Below are positions 9,383 to 19,855 of a stretch of DNA of 64,000 nt, in pieces. The stretch spans positions 1,418,001 to 1,482,000 of the forward strand of contig NZ_CP125968.1 in the NCBI RefSeq assembly GCF_030067815.1, in the 5' to 3' direction. Made by a program: the position numbers and the translations under genes. The stretch's first letter is position 1, and each line of letters starts with the position of its first letter. This DNA is from Sporosarcina thermotolerans (lineage in GTDB: Bacteria; Bacillota; Bacilli; Bacillales_A; Planococcaceae). Below the pieces are notes generated by a model. The model saw only the letters and a list, made by a program, of their open reading frames with translations, was not told where the DNA came from and did no database searches.

Positions 9383-10195
9383 AAAAGTAGTGATGATCAC
9401 TCTGGATGGCTGTCGATATGACATAGCCATCCAGCAATTAGGATTTTTAAATCATTTCGTCGAGAAAAAATTGGCAAGCCGTTTTAAAGTCCTTTCAGAA
9501 TCTCCAAGCAACTCCAGACCCTTATATGAAGTTTTATTGACAGGTGTGCCTACTTTTGAAAACGGAATTTATTCGAATTACTCCGTACAACGATCGAAAG
9601 AAGAAAGTATTTTTTCACTGGCGAAGGAGGCAGGGAAAACGACTGCCGCTGCCGCTTATCATTGGGTAAGCGAGCTCTACAATCGAGCGCCGTTCTCAAT
9701 GTTCGAAGACCGTATCCAGCATGATAGTACAAAAAATATTCAACACGGGATTTTTTATTCGGAAGACACCTATCCTGATTCGCATTTATTTCAGGATGCC
9801 CATCATTTAATTAGCACCTATCACCCTGATTTTATGTACGTGCATTCAATGAATATCGATGATGAAGGGCATAAATTCACCGGAAATTCAATCGAATACC
9901 GTCGTGCAGTAAATCGGATCGATACAATTTTGGCGATTTATATTCCTCGCTGGATTGAGATGGATATCAAATAGTAGTCACCTCCGATCACGGTATGGAT
10001 GACTTTGGTAACCATGGCGGTACAATGTGGGAGCATCGGGAAGTACCATTATTCATTTTTTCTGATGGTTTTCCTCCGCATATTGGAACAGGGGTCATTG
10101 ATCAGCTTCAATTAGCTCCTATTGTCTGCTATATGCTTGGCATTGATAAGGGGCAAAAGATGGAGGAAATTGATTGGGAAGTCCTGAAAGGGTGA
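9372..10195 (+). CDS. Alkaline phosphatase-superfamily phosphodiesterase (frameshifted)
   Basis: A nucleotide pyrophosphatase/phosphodiesterase-type metalloenzyme, expected to cleave a phosphodiester or phosphonate bond. Metal-site motifs: ITLDGCRYD near the N terminus, MNIDDEGHKF in the middle, and TSDHGMDDFGNHGG near the C terminus. The first frame stops at 9974 and the second continues from about 9965 to 10195. One extra G (ATGGGATATC) restores EMGYQIVVTSDHGMDDFG and a protein of about 275 residues. No signal peptide is visible, so it probably acts in the cytoplasm on the imported substrate. It overlaps the binding-protein gene and is followed 6 bases later by the permease, so it belongs to the same operon. 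Confidence 0.8.
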
Positions 10196-10201
10196 ACATG
10201 A

Positions 10202-11050
10202 TTGAAGAGGGAGAAATCAAATAGGAGTTTAATTTTATTGGTCCCATTTCTTCTTATTACCGTTTTGTTTTTAGTAATCCCAATGGTATTAATGGTGACC
10301 TCCAGTTTCACAAGTGAAGTAACGGGAGCTTTTACATTAGATAATTATGTAGAAGTGTTTACAAATCGATTTTATTCTCAATCGTTCCTAAATAGTGGAA
10401 TAATTTCTCTCTTTTCTGCTGTGGTAGGTATTATTTTTGCAATCATTGTATCTTATGCAATGACAAATCTTCCTGGAAAAATCCAGGATAAACTGACTGT
10501 ATATATTAATGTTGCAGCCAATTTTGCGGGGGTTCCATTAGCTTTTGCTTTTATTATCCTGTTAGGAAATTCAGGAGTATTTACTCTTTTCATTGAAAAC
10601 ATGAACTTGCCATTTCTGAGTAAATTTAACCTCTATTCATGGCAAGGGCTGGCAATCACTTACTTATACTTTCAAATCCCTTTAGGCATCCTCTTTATAT
10701 ACCCTTCTTTGAAAAAAATTAGAAAAGAATGGAAAGAAGCGGCTTTTATGTTGGGAGCATCCCACTGGTTCTACTGGAGAAAAGTCGGATTGCCGAGCAT
10801 TATGCCCAGCATCGCAGGAACGTTCGTCATTATGTTTGCTAATGGGATGGGAACTTATGAAACAGCATATGCCTTGACTGGCAGCAATGTCAATTTAGTG
10901 ACAATCCAGATCGCTTCGCTTGTTTCCGGTGACATCTATGCCCGCCCAATTATCGGAAGTACGTTAGCTGTGATTTTTGCCATCATCATGATTGCAATCC
11001 TCTTTATATCCCAAGTGATGCTAAAGAAGGTAAGGAGAGATTTAGCATGA
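10202..11050 (+). CDS. ABC transporter permease 1
   Basis: Inner-membrane permease of the binding-protein-dependent type with six predicted helices (first LILLVPFLLITVLFLVIPMV). The EAA cytoplasmic loop, which contacts the ATPase, is seen as EWKEAAFMLGASHWFYWRKV followed by LPSIMPSIAG. TTG start at 10202 with AAAGGGTG upstream; a competing ATG at 10198 gives only a 9-codon frame. Length 282 is normal. The last 4 bases overlap the second permease gene, implying coupled translation. Confidence 0.88.
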   Translation: MKREKSNRSLILLVPFLLITVLFLVIPMVLMVTSSFTSEVTGAFTLDNYVEVFTNRFYSQSFLNSGIISLFSAVVGIIFAIIVSYAMTNLPGKIQDKLTVYINVAANFAGVPLAFAFIILLGNSGVFTLFIENMNLPFLSKFNLYSWQGLAITYLYFQIPLGILFIYPSLKKIRKEWKEAAFMLGASHWFYWRKVGLPSIMPSIAGTFVIMFANGMGTYETAYALTGSNVNLVTIQIASLVSGDIYARPIIGSTLAVIFAIIMIAILFISQVMLKKVRRDLA

Positions 11051-11901
11051 AAACAAAGAGAAGACATTTAGGGAGTTTCTTGATACTCGTTGTTTTTGGG
11101 TTATATATGATTTTCCCGTTTGCCTCTACCTTCTTTTATGCAACCTCGACGGAGTGGTCCAACACGATTATACCTTCGGATTTTACGTTCCAATGGTTTG
11201 TTGAACTGGTGCAGGATCCAAATTTTGTATCGGCTGTTCTAAGGTCGATCACCTTAACACTTACGACATTGGCAGTTGTTCTTGTTGTGATGGTTCCTAC
11301 GGTATTTCTCGTGTATATGTACTTTCCTAAAGTGGATAACTTTATGAAAGGCCTTGTCCTTATGCCATTTGCAATTCCAGGTGTTATTTTGGCGACCGGA
11401 TTGCTCAGAATGTATTCAGGTGCCGCAATTCCGATGTATTCAGTATTAGTAGGAGGTTTGTTCATCGGTTCTTTGCCATTTATGTATCAGGGGGTTCGAA
11501 ATAGTCTGGATAGTATTCAATCGAAAAAGTTAATGGAAGCAGCCGAAATATTGGGTGCAAATAGGTTTACATCTTTTCTGAAAATCATTTTGCCTAATAT
11601 TCGCTTAGGGTTGTTAATTACTACGTTATTAATCTTCTCAGGATTTTTCGGGGAGTTTGTCCTGACGAATTTATTGATCGGAGGCAGATATGAAACAATC
11701 CGTATTTATATGCTGAGAAGAATGAATGAAAACGGGCATTTAGCAAGTGCTGTTATGGTTGCGTACTTTATTTTATTAATTTTGATCAGTTTACTGATTA
11801 CGTATATTACCTCTTCTAAAAGACGAACGCGCAAAAAAGAGAAAATCAAGGAAACGCCGGTACAAAATCCAGAAGATGTTCCTTTAACGCCAAATTTGTA
11901 A
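11047..11901 (+). CDS. ABC transporter permease 2
   Basis: Second membrane subunit, 284 residues, six predicted helices and the EAA loop KLMEAAEILGANRFTSFLKI followed by ILPNIRLG. ATG overlaps the stop of permease 1. The C-terminal 25 residues are charged and proline-rich (RRTRKKEKIKETPVQNPEDV) and extend past the last helix into the cytoplasm. With permease 1 it would form a heterodimeric channel. Confidence 0.88.
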   Translation: MKTKRRHLGSFLILVVFGLYMIFPFASTFFYATSTEWSNTIIPSDFTFQWFVELVQDPNFVSAVLRSITLTLTTLAVVLVVMVPTVFLVYMYFPKVDNFMKGLVLMPFAIPGVILATGLLRMYSGAAIPMYSVLVGGLFIGSLPFMYQGVRNSLDSIQSKKLMEAAEILGANRFTSFLKIILPNIRLGLLITTLLIFSGFFGEFVLTNLLIGGRYETIRIYMLRRMNENGHLASAVMVAYFILLILISLLITYITSSKRRTRKKEKIKETPVQNPEDVPLTPNL

Positions 11902-11949
11902 ACATTATCTGTAAACACAGAAGTCAATACACGAAGAGAGGCAAAATAT

Positions 11950-12972
11950 ATGAGCTATATCACGATTGATAACTTATCCCTAAGCTTTGGTCAAAATAGA
12001 GTATTAAAAGATCTTTCCTTTTCAATTGAGAAAGGTGAATTAATAACGCTATTAGGCCCAAGCGGATGTGGAAAGTCGACATTGCTCCGTGTGCTGGCTG
12101 GATTGGAAACGTTCCAAGAAGGCGACGTGTATCTGGACGGTGAGGACATCAGTGAAGTGGCACCGAAGGATCGTAATGTCGGTATGGTTTTTCAATCTTA
12201 CGCGCTTTTCCCGAATATGACCGTTTTCGAGAATATTGCTTTCGGTTTATCGATTAAAAAGCTGCCAAAACAAGAGATTAAAGAAAAAGTAAACACTGCT
12301 TTGGCCTTGGTCAACCTGCAAGAAAAGGCGGACCATTATCCTGACCAGCTGTCAGGAGGGCAGCAGCAACGGGTTTCTTTAGCCCGTTCGCTTGTCACGG
12401 AACCTAAAGTCCTTTTATTGGATGAGCCGTTAAGTGCCTTGGATGCAAAAATCAGAAAACAGCTGCAAATGGACATTCTTATGCTTCAGAAAAAGTTAGG
12501 CATCACAATGATTTTTGTCACACATGATCAAGAAGAAGCAATGATTTTGTCCGACCGGATTTTTGTGATGAATGCCGGAATCATTGAGCAGCAAGCATCA
12601 CCGGCGGAACTTTACTCTAAACCGAAAAGCCATTTTGTTGCAAGCTTCATCGGGAATTATAATATTCTATCAACGGATGAATTAAAGCAATTAGACTCTG
12701 CCTTTACTCCGAAAAATGATAAAAATAAGTATGCCATCCGCTCTGAAGCGATTCAATTGAAACCGATCCATAGTGACCATGACCGTGTTCTGCACTTCAA
12801 AGGTAAGTTTGACCATTCCATCATTCTTGGAAGTACAATTCGCTGTTTTTTTCAAGTGGGTCCATCTAAGCTGACGGTTGATTCAATAAACAATGATATA
12901 AACAGTGAGAATTTGCATCAAATAGAAGATTTGTATATTCATCAAGATAATATTGTCGCAATTGACGAATAA
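11950..12972 (+). CDS. ABC transporter ATP-binding protein
   Basis: Energises the importer. Walker A GPSGCGKST, Q-loop VFQSYALFPNMTVFENI, signature LSGGQQQRVSLARS, Walker B VLLLDEPLSALD and switch His in FVTHDQEEA are all present. A C-terminal TOBE-like region (about 240-340) resembles PotA/FbpC-type ATPases. Length 340 is normal. AGAGAGGCAAAAT precedes the ATG, 49 bp after permease 2. Confidence 0.93.
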   Translation: MSYITIDNLSLSFGQNRVLKDLSFSIEKGELITLLGPSGCGKSTLLRVLAGLETFQEGDVYLDGEDISEVAPKDRNVGMVFQSYALFPNMTVFENIAFGLSIKKLPKQEIKEKVNTALALVNLQEKADHYPDQLSGGQQQRVSLARSLVTEPKVLLLDEPLSALDAKIRKQLQMDILMLQKKLGITMIFVTHDQEEAMILSDRIFVMNAGIIEQQASPAELYSKPKSHFVASFIGNYNILSTDELKQLDSAFTPKNDKNKYAIRSEAIQLKPIHSDHDRVLHFKGKFDHSIILGSTIRCFFQVGPSKLTVDSINNDINSENLHQIEDLYIHQDNIVAIDE

Positions 12973-13032
12973 GAAGTCTTGGTGATTTTAAATGGATTTC
13001 CGTTAACCACTAAATAGGAAAGGTCGAAAAAA

Positions 13033-14031
13033 ATGAAAGTAGATTACCATATACATTTAGAAGAAGGACCCTATTCGCTTTCATTTGTTGAAAAAAGCCT
13101 AAATGCAATGGAGCATTTTGAACCAAATAAAGAAGTGCGCCACTCAAAGAATTGGTTGGAAAAAAATATTGCCAAAATGAGCAAGCGGTTAGAAGAAGGG
13201 GAATACTCAAGATGGTGGCTGGACTTTTATCTTGAAGAAGCGATCAATAAAGGATTAAAAGAAGTAGGCATCGTTGATCATTTATATCGATTCAAGGAAA
13301 CAAAAGCCTATTTCACAAAATATATGGATGTTTCATCAAGTGAAATGGGGATAAAGCAGGCGCGTTGGCTTGATCAAGTCATGGTTAGAAGCCTCCCTGA
13401 TTTCGTGAAGTTTATACAATCACAAAAAGAACATTGGGCATCAAAAGGAGTACAGCTCAAACTTGGGATGGAGGCCGACTATTTTGTTGGCGGTGAAGCG
13501 GAACTCCAGTCACTGTTAGAAGGGTATGACTTTGATTATATTATCGGGTCTGTCCATTTCAATAATGGATGGGGTTTTGATAATCCGGATCTTCAGCGGA
13601 AATTCCTCGAGTATGATTTGCTTGAGCTTTACAAGAATCACTTTGAAACTGTAAAAAAAGCAGCTGAGAGTAAAATGTTTAATTTTATTGCGCATCTCGA
13701 TAATTTGAAAGTCTTTAACTACCGTCCGGATGAGGCCTCTTTATTGGGTATGTACAAAGAAGTTGCTGATATATTAGTTAAAAACGATGTTGCTACGGAA
13801 ATCAACCCTGGTTTGTTTTACCGTTATCCAGTTAAAGAAATGTGTCCAAGTTCTCATTTTTTAGATATATTAATTGCTAAGGGTGTTAAATTTACAACGT
13901 CCTCTGATTCGCATTTTCCGAATGACATAGGAATCTATTCTAATGAAATTAAAAACATGCTTTTGGAAAAAGGCGTGCAAGAAATCGCAACCTTTGAAAA
14001 AAGACAAAGAATAATGAAGCCTCTAATTTAA
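13033..14031 (+). CDS. PHP-domain phosphoesterase (histidinol-phosphatase-like)
   Basis: Metal-dependent phosphoesterase of the PHP superfamily. Metal ligands are visible in YHIHLEEGPYS at the start, VDHLYRF, the central GMEADYF, GSVHFNNGW, FIAHLDNLK, ATEINPGLF and SSDSHFP. Length 332. Its place as the last gene of an ABC-importer operon, with a phosphodiesterase upstream, argues against a histidine-biosynthesis role. I infer it removes phosphate from the product of the imported compound. GGAAAGG lies before the ATG. Confidence 0.75.
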   Translation: MKVDYHIHLEEGPYSLSFVEKSLNAMEHFEPNKEVRHSKNWLEKNIAKMSKRLEEGEYSRWWLDFYLEEAINKGLKEVGIVDHLYRFKETKAYFTKYMDVSSSEMGIKQARWLDQVMVRSLPDFVKFIQSQKEHWASKGVQLKLGMEADYFVGGEAELQSLLEGYDFDYIIGSVHFNNGWGFDNPDLQRKFLEYDLLELYKNHFETVKKAAESKMFNFIAHLDNLKVFNYRPDEASLLGMYKEVADILVKNDVATEINPGLFYRYPVKEMCPSSHFLDILIAKGVKFTTSSDSHFPNDIGIYSNEIKNMLLEKGVQEIATFEKRQRIMKPLI

Positions 14032-14039
14032 TTTATGAT

Positions 14040-14160
14040 ACGCCGGCTGGTGCTACCTGAGTCAGCCGTAAGAGATTTTTAGGTTAGCACGCAGGACGCC
14101 AAACTTACCGACTTGGCGCGCCTGCACTTATGGCAGCTAAAGATGGCTTGCACCTATTGA
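14040..14160 (+). ncRNA. Possible structured RNA / diverged tmRNA-like relic
   Basis: The stretch around CTGAGTCAGCCGTAAGAGAT followed by TTTTAGGTTAGCAC resembles the pseudoknot part of the two ssrA copies here (CTGAGGCCGTTGCAAGAGAT, then TATCAGGATAGCGC). Short self-complementary pieces follow (CGCCAAAC...GACTTGGCG). No coding frame was seen. It could be a decayed tmRNA piece or another structured RNA; a folding or Rfam search would decide. Confidence 0.3.
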
Positions 14161-14197
14161 ACTTTAGCACCCATTACTATAATAAGGGATTCAAACG

Positions 14198-14252
14198 AGA
14201 GTACATTAAAATTGCATATTTCCAGCATAAACCTATTTAGATAATGTACTCT
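14198..14252. repeat. Inverted repeat downstream of the PHP gene
   Basis: Arms AGAGTACATTA (14198-14208) and TAATGTACTCT (14242-14252) around a 33-base centre. No T run follows. It may be a relic of a small element or a weak stem. Confidence 0.5.
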
Positions 14253-14321
14253 TCCGAAAATCCTTTTGGAACCTTTTCAATAAGGCATTTTCGTATTGTA
14301 AAAGCATAATCCCATAGTTTT

Positions 14322-15209
14322 TTAGTTTCTATGATGCTGCTTTTTTATTCGTTTATCCGAAATCAAGAAGATGCTACTTAAAATAACAAGTAAACCAGCA
14401 ACCATTCCTGTAGTAATTTGTTCATTTAGAAAAACACACCCCCATATCATACCGAACAGGGGAATGATGAACGTCACACTTAATGTTTTAGTGGGACCTA
14501 CATTTGTAATTAAGTAAAAATAAAGGAGATACCCAATGGCGGTACATAAAAGAGCGACACCAACGACGGATAATCCAACGATAGGTGTAATAACCGATGT
14601 TGATTTCGGTAAATTGAATAGAGTGAATGGAATAAGAAGTAAAGTTGCTCCCATTTGTTGTCCAAAAGCGACTGACAAAGGTGGTACGCTATCAAAAACC
14701 TTTTTCGCATAAACGCCAGCAAATCCATAGAACACAGTTGAAAGTATAGAAAGCACAATAGCAATAATTACTTCTGATGTAAATGATATAGGACTCCATC
14801 CAACCAGGATGATAACCCCAATGATGCCAACGAAAATACCTACCCACTTTTGAGTGCTTAACTTTTCTTTCATCCAACCCCAAACAACAAGAGCAGTAAA
14901 TAGAGGTGTCAAGGAATTAATAATTGCCAGCATCGAAGCACTCAAGTGAATAGATGCCGTTGCAATCAGTGTAAATGGAATCGCAGCATTTAGCGCACCG
15001 ATAATCAAATATTGTTTCCAAAGCTGTCCCCATCCAGTTGATTTCCCAATCATAAAAATATAAATCAATAATGCAATTGCTGCTATGGTTACACGCCCTT
15101 GAATGGTTAGAAATGGACCGATTGCAGGAGATGCTATCCGAATAAATAAAAATGATGCTCCCCATAAAGCAGCTAATCCAAATAATGCTGCGATGTCTTT
15201 CGCCTTCAT
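14322..15209 (-). CDS. EamA-family (DMT superfamily) transporter
   Basis: A ten-helix drug/metabolite exporter built from two EamA repeats. The N-terminal repeat begins AALFGLAALWGASFLFIRIA and the second has IAIVLSILSTVFYGFAGVYA. Length 295 is typical. The ATG overlaps the stop codon of the Ada-like gene (ATGA at 15206-15209), so the two are cotranscribed on the minus strand. The substrate is unknown; such pairs often export metabolites or toxic compounds sensed by the regulator. Confidence 0.9.
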   Translation of the reverse strand: MKAKDIAALFGLAALWGASFLFIRIASPAIGPFLTIQGRVTIAAIALLIYIFMIGKSTGWGQLWKQYLIIGALNAAIPFTLIATASIHLSASMLAIINSLTPLFTALVVWGWMKEKLSTQKWVGIFVGIIGVIILVGWSPISFTSEVIIAIVLSILSTVFYGFAGVYAKKVFDSVPPLSVAFGQQMGATLLLIPFTLFNLPKSTSVITPIVGLSVVGVALLCTAIGYLLYFYLITNVGPTKTLSVTFIIPLFGMIWGCVFLNEQITTGMVAGLLVILSSIFLISDKRIKKQHHRN

Positions 15210-15771
15210 GGACCATCTCTCCTTGTTCTTTTTCTAAAATCTGTAGGTGTACATCCGAAATAACGATAAAAAATTTCAGAGAAGTAAGCTGAACTTGTAT
15301 AACCGGATAAATGTGCAATATGCGTTATACTGTCATTGGTGTTTTCGATTAAATGCTTGGAATGTAACATTCTTACTTTCGTGAGATATTCCTGTGGTGT
15401 AAGACCTGTATTCTTTTTGAATAACCGTTGTAAATGATACTTGCTCATCCACACTTCCTTAGCCAATGTATCTAAAGTAATAGAATATGTATATCTTTCC
15501 TCAATAACTTTTTGTGCCAATTCAACAATTGAATCTTCATTTGGCGCTTCTATTAAGTCGGGTCTACATCTTTTACATGGCGGAATCCTTCCTTAATCGC
15601 CATTGATGACACAGGAAAGAAAACAGTATTTTCACGAAGAGGGGGTCTTGATTTACAAGAAGGTCTACAAAAAATTTTCGTTGTTTTTACAGCGTAAAAA
15701 AAGAGACCATCATATTTACTATCGCATGAATTCACTGCATCCCACATTTCATCATCTATTAATAAACTCAT
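15206..15771 (-). CDS. Ada-like methylphosphotriester-sensing AraC regulator (frameshifted)
   Basis: The N-terminal half has the Ada zinc domain (LIDDEMWDAVNSCDSKYDGL, FFYAVKTTKIFCRPSCKSR) that accepts methyl groups from DNA phosphotriesters on a cysteine. The C-terminal half is an AraC helix-turn-helix domain (MSKYHLQRLFKKNTGLTPQE, HLSGYTSSAYFSEIF). The two halves lie in different frames. One extra C (CGCCCATG for CGCCATG near 15582) restores GFRPCKRCRPD, which supplies the last two zinc cysteines, and gives a protein of about 188 residues, the size of AdaA. Start at ATG 15771 behind GAGGAGG. It would activate itself and the EamA gene on methylation damage; this regulation is inference from the family. 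Confidence 0.8.
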
Positions 15772-16168
15772 TGGTTCTTCATACCTCCTCAAACTTATTT
15801 TACGATAAAACATTGCGGACTTTCATCCGGAATCTTGCTTTTCAATTTCCAGGCCTTAATTGTAAAAAGTGTGATAGGTTCTAACTATTCTCATGCTTTT
15901 TGTCAAACATACTAATGACCCTTTTTCAGTTCTATTCATAACCCTGTTACTATAAGTAAATAATTTCACAAGTTGATCTACAATCTGGTCCGATTGTGGA
16001 GTGATTTTATTGTAATTCAACACTCAAATCTTTGGGATTCATTTCGTTTATAAAGGTGTACTTTTAAAACCTGTCCGATACAAGTCAATTCATGCGTTTG
16101 AAAAAGTATGAAAATCATTTTATAAACGCTTATTAAAATCAGTAAACCATATGAACGAATTTTTAAAG
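15772..16168. other. Gene-free spacer
   Basis: No convincing coding frame, hairpin or repeat was recognised in this AT-rich stretch between the Ada-like gene and the recombinase relic. Confidence 0.5.
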
Positions 16169-16743
16169 AGTATTTGGAACTTGTAAGAAAGCTGGTCAAT
16201 CTTGGGGTATAAATTTATTTCGAGAAAGAGAACATCAATACGCAGTCGATGGATAGTGAGCTTATGCTGACAATCTTAAGTAGTCTTGCCGAAAATGAAT
16301 CGATTTCTATTTCAGAGAACAATAAGTGGTCCATTCAAAGACGGTTTAGAAATGGAACATACAAACTTTCTTATCCTCCCTATGGATATGGTTATGTTGG
16401 TGGAAACATTGTTGTACACAAAGATCAGGAAAAGGTTGTTAAACGGATATTTGCGCATGCGTTATCCGGAATAGGCACTCAGAGAATCGCCCAAGGGTTA
16501 AATGGCGAAGGGATATCTACCAAAAGAGGTGGTCAGTGGACAGGAACTACTACCCGGGGCATTTTAGGTAATGAGAAATACATAGGAGATGTTCTCCTTC
16601 AGAAAACCTACACTGATGGCAACTTCACCAGACGCACGAACAAGGGTGAAAAGGATCAGTTCTTTATAGAAAATCATCATGAAGCCATTATTAGCCATGA
16701 GAATTTTGAAGTTGTTAGCCTTGTTGATAGTTGGAGAATTTGA
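16169..16743 (+). pseudogene. Large serine recombinase relic (middle part)
   Basis: Translation across 16169-16743 gives LVRKLVNLGV, a TAA stop, then IYFEKENINTQSMDSELMLT and the Recombinase domain (YPPYGYGYVGGNIVVHKDQE, RIAQGLNGEGISTKRGGQW, ILGNEKYIGDVLLQK). This is the segment of a large serine recombinase that follows the catalytic domain. The catalytic N terminus with the nucleophilic serine and the C-terminal zinc and coiled-coil parts are absent, and one in-frame stop interrupts it. It is probably the dead integrase or resolvase of the surrounding island. Confidence 0.8.
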
Positions 16744-16744
16744 T

Positions 16745-17034
16745 ATGTCTAGTGAAGAAATTAAAGATGAGCTTGACGTGTCTAAATTGCACAAAATAAC
16801 GACATAGATTCAGTAGAGGAGTTCAATAAGAGTCATTCAGGATTGAATTTAGAAAAGTCACCAGCATTTATTTTGTTTGATACTAAAGAACCTATCTATA
16901 CGACTTATAGTTACGAAGAACTAAAAAAATATGTTCCTTTGGGTGCCAGGTTCTCATTGAATTTCGAATTGGTACCCTGCACTACATCGCTTATACGTTA
17001 CGAGATAAAAAAAATAGTTATTAAACTCCCATGA
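16745..17034 (+). pseudogene. Remnant of a hypothetical gene truncated by repeat A
   Basis: ATG at 16745 gives MSSEEIKDELDVSKLHKITT and a TAG. The same frame continues DSVEEFNKSHSGLNLEKSPA, FILFDTKEPIYTTYSYEELK and then enters repeat A at 16941. The conserved-looking part ends at KKYVP. No family recognised; it looks like a decayed short gene. Confidence 0.45.
16941..16985 (+). repeat. Dispersed repeat A, shortened copy
   Basis: GGGTGCCAGGTTCTCATTGA then ATTTCGAATTGGTACCCTGC and ACT. It matches the other copies except that the right half of the inner stem (TTTCAGAACCT) is missing. Confidence 0.75.
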
Positions 17035-17054
17035 TAATTAAAAATGCTACAAAA

Positions 17055-17076
17055 AAGGGGCATTATTTTGCCCCTT
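17055..17076 (-). terminator. Terminator of the SnoaL-like gene
   Basis: AAGGGGCA and TGCCCCTT enclose ATTATTT. The run of A on the plus strand (17051-17056) is the T run in minus-strand reading. The stem overlaps the stop of the gene. Confidence 0.7.
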
Positions 17077-17467
17077 ACTTAAGTATACCTATTTGACGTA
17101 GCACACCAGCTTGATCCCAGTAATCACTGAATCTAGTAATTTTACCGTCACGAAGCTTGATAACTGCAGCTCCTCTAACCTTAACCTGTTGTCCTTTTCC
17201 TTCGCCCATCATGATTTGCATTTCCGAAGTATATTCAATAGCTCCACCAGTTTCGTCACCAATATAGCTTTGAGCCGTAAATTTAAACTTAGACTTAGAG
17301 GGATCAAAGAATTTTTGAAAGAGATTAATTAGTTGTTCCATGCCTTCCACTCGAAAGTCATACGTAAAGTCCTCAAAGATGCCATCTTCTGTAAACATAT
17401 CTAAGGCATCCGCCTGTCTCTCGTAAGTAAAATTATCCATTAGCCGTTTTGCAAATTCAAAATTCAT
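17075..17467 (-). CDS. SnoaL-like / NTF2-fold protein
   Basis: A 130-residue small cone-shaped alpha+beta protein of the NTF2/SnoaL superfamily. The pattern ADALDMFTEDGIFEDFTYDF at the start, YTSEMQIMMGEGKGQQVKVR and the end VIKLRDGKITRFSDYWDQAG are typical of the family. Members include isomerases, hydratases and polyketide cyclases, and many have no known substrate. Start at ATG 17467 with AAAGGATGATG upstream. It is not clearly part of an operon. Confidence 0.75.
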   Translation of the reverse strand: MNFEFAKRLMDNFTYERQADALDMFTEDGIFEDFTYDFRVEGMEQLINLFQKFFDPSKSKFKFTAQSYIGDETGGAIEYTSEMQIMMGEGKGQQVKVRGAAVIKLRDGKITRFSDYWDQAGVLRQIGILK

Positions 17468-17514
17468 TTTTCATCATCCTTTACTATTTTGGATACTCGT
17501 TTAATATAGTAAGT

Positions 17515-17713
17515 TTATAGGAAGGCTGTTAATTGATAATCATCTTGCTCAAGTGTACTTTCAATAAAAGAAATAACGGTTCCTAAAAACAACTCGTACA
17601 TTACTTCAATTTCTTTTGCGAAAATAATATCCTACTTTTCCAACCATTTGTTTAATGGTTCGGGCTGACGTGCTTCCAAGTCAACTATATCCAATGACCG
17701 TTTTAGAGCTTTT
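17515..17713 (-). pseudogene. C-terminal relic, possibly of a TetR-type regulator
   Basis: Minus-strand translation reads KALKRSLDIVDLEARQPEPL, NKWLEK, a stop, then DIIFAKEIEVMYELFLGTVI and SFIESTLEQDDYQLTAFL. The helical ligand-domain character suggests a TetR-type C terminus. No start or DNA-binding domain is present. Assignment is weak. Confidence 0.35.
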
Positions 17714-17756
17714 TAAAGAATAACATTTAAAGGGTCCCAATATATTCCACTTACCG

Positions 17757-18470
17757 TCATATTAAACAACCATCTGGACCACAAACACCTTCATTAATTT
17801 CCCCAAATGTCTCATACTTAGGGGTGATACCTACTTCTTCTGCAACTTTTTTTAATACATTTCTAAAAACTTCTCCTGGTTGTCCGCCGGTTACAGCATA
17901 TTTATCATTAAATAAAAAGAAGGGAACCCCAGTAATACGTAAAGCCATTGCTTCCGCTTTGTCTGCTTCAACCTCATCTAAATAAGCATTATGATCTTCT
18001 AAAATGGTTCGGACGATGTTAACATCTAAGTCAACTTCTCTTGCCAAGGAAATTAGTTGTTCATTGTCTGGTAGGAATTTATTCTCAGTGAATACGGCAT
18101 GGAAAATACGCTCTTGGTATTCACGCTCTTTTCCAACCTCATGGGCAAATTTTGCTACACGATGTGCATTTAAGGTTTTTTGCCACATCATATTGTCATA
18201 ATTGTATTCAAGCCCTAAACCTTTTGCTCTCTCTATGGTACCTTGTAACATGTCACGTACTTCTTCCTTTGATTTTCCAGTCCGATGACTTAATCCCTCT
18301 ATTGTTGTAATAGTAGGTTTGCTTGGTGCATCTGGTACCAATTCATAAGCTTTATATTCGATTTCCACTTGGTCTTCTAAACCCGATTCTTTAATGGCGT
18401 TCTCTAATTCACGTTTTGCAATGTAGCAAAATTGACATACATAATCAGTCCATGCCTTAATTTTAATCAT
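17757..18470 (-). CDS. DsbA-family (FrnE-like) thiol oxidoreductase
   Basis: A 237-residue cytoplasmic thioredoxin-fold protein of the 2-hydroxychromene isomerase/FrnE group. The redox motif is near the N terminus ([20 protein letters not shown], with C-x-x-C as CQFC), the helical insertion spans about 60-170, and the cis-Pro loop is [22 protein letters not shown]-terminal CGPDGC adds a second Cys pair. No signal peptide. The ATG follows AAGGAGGG. The trxB gene ends 12 bp upstream on the same strand, so the reductase probably recycles this protein. Confidence 0.85.
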   Translation of the reverse strand: MIKIKAWTDYVCQFCYIAKRELENAIKESGLEDQVEIEYKAYELVPDAPSKPTITTIEGLSHRTGKSKEEVRDMLQGTIERAKGLGLEYNYDNMMWQKTLNAHRVAKFAHEVGKEREYQERIFHAVFTENKFLPDNEQLISLAREVDLDVNIVRTILEDHNAYLDEVEADKAEAMALRITGVPFFLFNDKYAVTGGQPGEVFRNVLKKVAEEVGITPKYETFGEINEGVCGPDGCLI

Positions 18471-18482
18471 TTTATCCCCTCC

Positions 18483-19436
<954 letters not shown>

Positions 19437-19706
19437 CTATCACTCCTTTTTTGTTTTGCATTTGCTATGTAACCTTATCGTAGCAGGAGTAAATGGATTA
19501 ATATATCGATAGAAATGCAGATATGTTGTTTATCCAACAGATGAAGATAACTGTCTAAAAAGTAGATAATAAAAGAAGGATGTTAAGTAAATTATTTGTA
19601 AGGGCGAGCCAAGGGGCAGGAACATAGTCAAAACCATAGTCAAAGATGTTTTTAGGGTAAGAAAACCGCCCTTAATCCGCGTCCTAACAGCATTCTTGTA
19701 AGAAGA

Positions 19707-19732
19707 GGGTTCGACTCCCGCCGTCTCCATAG
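19707..19732 (+). repeat. ssrA 3'-end direct repeat, copy 3 (probable right island end)
   Basis: GGGTTCGACTCCCGCCG then TCTCCATAG, followed by a TATGGAATAA flank as after ssrA itself. It sits in a gene-free stretch (19434-19876) with no remaining ssrA upstream, as expected for a displaced 3' end at the far boundary of an island. Nothing else was seen in that stretch apart from terminators. Confidence 0.75.
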
Positions 19733-19756
19733 AAATTATGGAATAATAGAACGGAA

Positions 19757-19800
19757 AAGAAGCATACATTTTCCAATAGGAGAATGTATGCTTCTTTTTT
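19757..19800 (+). terminator. Terminator, probably the original ssrA terminator
   Basis: AAGAAGCATACATT (19757-19770) pairs with AATGTATGCTTCTT (19783-19796), followed by T. It lies 25 bp after the displaced ssrA end. Confidence 0.8.
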
Positions 19801-19855
19801 AGGCGATCACCTTTTACTAACAGCACTATTGATCTGATCTGAAGTGTATTTCATA

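Noticed and set aside
19530..19826. 98-codon minus-strand frame
   Set aside because: Runs across the displaced ssrA end and a terminator; non-coding.
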